From positions 1 through 13,952 of the forward strand of contig JASGFC010000032.1 of the NCBI GenBank assembly GCA_047605865.1: a stretch of 13,952 bases of DNA, given 5' to 3'. The notes below the pieces were generated by a model. It was not told the origin of the DNA and made no database searches. It saw only the letters and a program-made list of their open reading frames with translations. The translations under genes were made by a program, and so were the position numbers. The DNA is from JASGDC01 sp047605865. GTDB taxonomy: Bacteria; Actinomycetota; Actinomycetes; Actinomycetales; Micrococcaceae. How positions within the stretch are numbered: position 1 is the first letter of the stretch; the number at the start of each line of letters is the position of its first letter. Shown here in pieces: positions 13,225-13,952 of this stretch.

Positions 13225-13570
13225 GAAATTTCATCGTGATGAAAAAGGTACTGTAACTGCAGAATGCGCAATTGCACTACCTGCCGTAACTTTGGTGCTT
13301 TGGCTTGCCCTAGAAATAGGTGCAGCCATGCACCAGCAGTTAACCTTACATGATGCAACCACACAAATAACACGTATTCTTGCACGACATGAGCCCGAAG
13401 CAAAGGCCTCAACTCTCATGAATACACTTGCCCCTCATGCACAATGGAGTCAACATAAAGGAGAGTTTACGGTTGTCCGTAGTTGGCAAGATTACCGATT
13501 CAAAATCGTCCCTTTTCATCTTCGTCTTCATTCATCATGCAAAATCCTTACTGAAAGTACTGTTGAATAA
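13214..13570 (+). CDS. TadE-family minor pseudopilin
   Basis: The 118-residue product begins MLVKKFHRDEKG|TVTAECAIALP. The class III processing site is after G12, with Glu at mature +5 (E17), followed by a membrane helix (about 18-42). The C-terminal part (43-118) is extracellular, with two cysteines overall (C18, C109). This is the typical actinobacterial TadE arrangement (Rv3655c). TadE-like proteins are minor components needed for pilus assembly. I chose the ATG at 13214, inside the pilin's last codons (AAAGAG just upstream); the frame could start at GTG 13178 but that lies deep inside the pilin gene. Its stop overlaps the next ATG (TAATG). Confidence 0.82.
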   Translation: MLVKKFHRDEKGTVTAECAIALPAVTLVLWLALEIGAAMHQQLTLHDATTQITRILARHEPEAKASTLMNTLAPHAQWSQHKGEFTVVRSWQDYRFKIVPFHLRLHSSCKILTESTVE

Positions 13571-13905
13571 TGAAGCATGACCAAAGCGGCGCAGGCACCC
13601 TTTACGCTTTAGGTATCTTGTTCACTAGCTGCACTATAGTAATAAGTCTTGGCTGTTTATCTAAAGTATTGCTAGAGCGCCATCAGTTACAAAATGCTAC
13701 TGACAATGCAGCACTTGTAGCAGCCGATACTTTATTAGGGTTTATCCAAGGCGATATCTGCTCGAATGCAACGGCACAATTAGCAAAAGCCACCCTTGAT
13801 CGCTGTGAAATTGGTGACAGCGATGTACGTCTTACAACCCACACTTCCACTCTTTTTGGCTTTACCATTACCTCACATTCGCGAGCAGGGCTAGCCCAAC
13901 AATAA
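13570..13905 (+). CDS. TadE-like membrane protein of the helicase/secretion neighbourhood (Rv3654c family)
   Basis: This 111-residue protein has a short basic N-terminus, a G7|A8 possible processing point without the +5 glutamate, one membrane helix (about 9-33, GTLYALGILFTSCTIVISLG), then the ALVAADTLLGF segment and a small extracellular domain with C63 and C79. The pattern (RHQLQNATDNAALVAADTLLG) is that of the TadE-like proteins found beside a DEAD/H-box helicase in actinobacteria. It is the last Tad gene in the window; it overlaps tadE by one base. Exact function in pilus assembly is unknown. Confidence 0.75.
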   Translation: MKHDQSGAGTLYALGILFTSCTIVISLGCLSKVLLERHQLQNATDNAALVAADTLLGFIQGDICSNATAQLAKATLDRCEIGDSDVRLTTHTSTLFGFTITSHSRAGLAQQ

Positions 13906-13952
13906 CGCAGCCTTGAGAGTGTGTGCAATTATCGCAAAAAGGAGCGTTTGAA
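13906..13952 (+). other. Spacer with a strong ribosome binding site for a gene past the window
   Basis: AAAAAGGAG at 13936-13944 is a strong Shine-Dalgarno eight bases before the right edge. A TTG at 13948-13950 could be a start, or an ATG may follow beyond the edge. In related actinobacterial loci the gene next to this TadE-like gene is a DEAD-box helicase on either strand, so that is a possible identity (inference). No terminator is visible between. Confidence 0.5.

Noticed and set aside
1..13952. CRISPR array, tRNA, rRNA, lysine riboswitch before asd, prophage or intact insertion sequence
   Set aside because: No regularly spaced repeats, cloverleaf, conserved riboswitch core or intact transposase were seen; asd has only a 9-base gap upstream.

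Overview
The window looks like the chromosome of an AT-rich member of the Actinomycetota. The gene blocks are typical of that phylum: polyphosphate kinase beside a MutT1-type Nudix/SixA fusion (ppk-mutT1, as in Mycobacterium), a nitrobindin/FABP-like gene beside ygfZ, and a Tad locus in the order of M. tuberculosis Rv3660c to Rv3654c, including the DUF4244 Flp-like pilin. I cannot name the species. Low coding GC and an Asd of the gammaproteobacterial kind suggest a low-GC Actinomycetaceae-like or Bifidobacteriaceae-like host (inference).

Layout. 1-98 is the 3' end of an unidentified gene. 171-917 (-) is a class I SAM methyltransferase. 918-1200 holds a palindrome and a candidate promoter for that gene, a decayed IS256-family transposase C-terminus (about 1033-1140, minus strand, internal TAG) and a terminator. 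1201-4330 (-) is a tight four-gene operon, transcribed right to left: a 37-residue membrane peptide, a nitrobindin-like heme protein with an unusual acidic insertion, YgfZ, and a beta-lactamase-like serine hydrolase lipoprotein. Its promoter appears leaderless and has DnaA-box-like sites just upstream. 4506-5053 (+) is a toxin-first RelE/HigB-type toxin-antitoxin pair whose second gene lacks a recognisable HTH and whose stop codon lies inside the terminator hairpin. 5203-9518 (+) is ppk, mutT1 and asd.

9631-13905 (+) is a gapless, mostly overlapping seven-gene Tad/Flp cluster: TadZ/CpaE-like ATPase, TadA motor ATPase, TadB and TadC platform proteins, Flp-like pilin (DUF4244), TadE and a TadE-like protein. 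The first gene has a hairpin that would mask its ribosome binding site. The strong ribosome binding site at the right edge implies another gene just beyond the window; by analogy with other actinobacteria it may be the helicase that neighbours these loci.

How the genes work together: the Tad block would build a cell-surface pilus or pseudopilus. Ppk and MutT1 deal with polyphosphate and oxidised nucleotides. YgfZ (iron-sulfur maintenance) and the nitrobindin-like protein (heme/NO/peroxynitrite chemistry) suggest a small oxidative and nitrosative maintenance unit. No CRISPR array, tRNA, rRNA or intact insertion sequence was seen.
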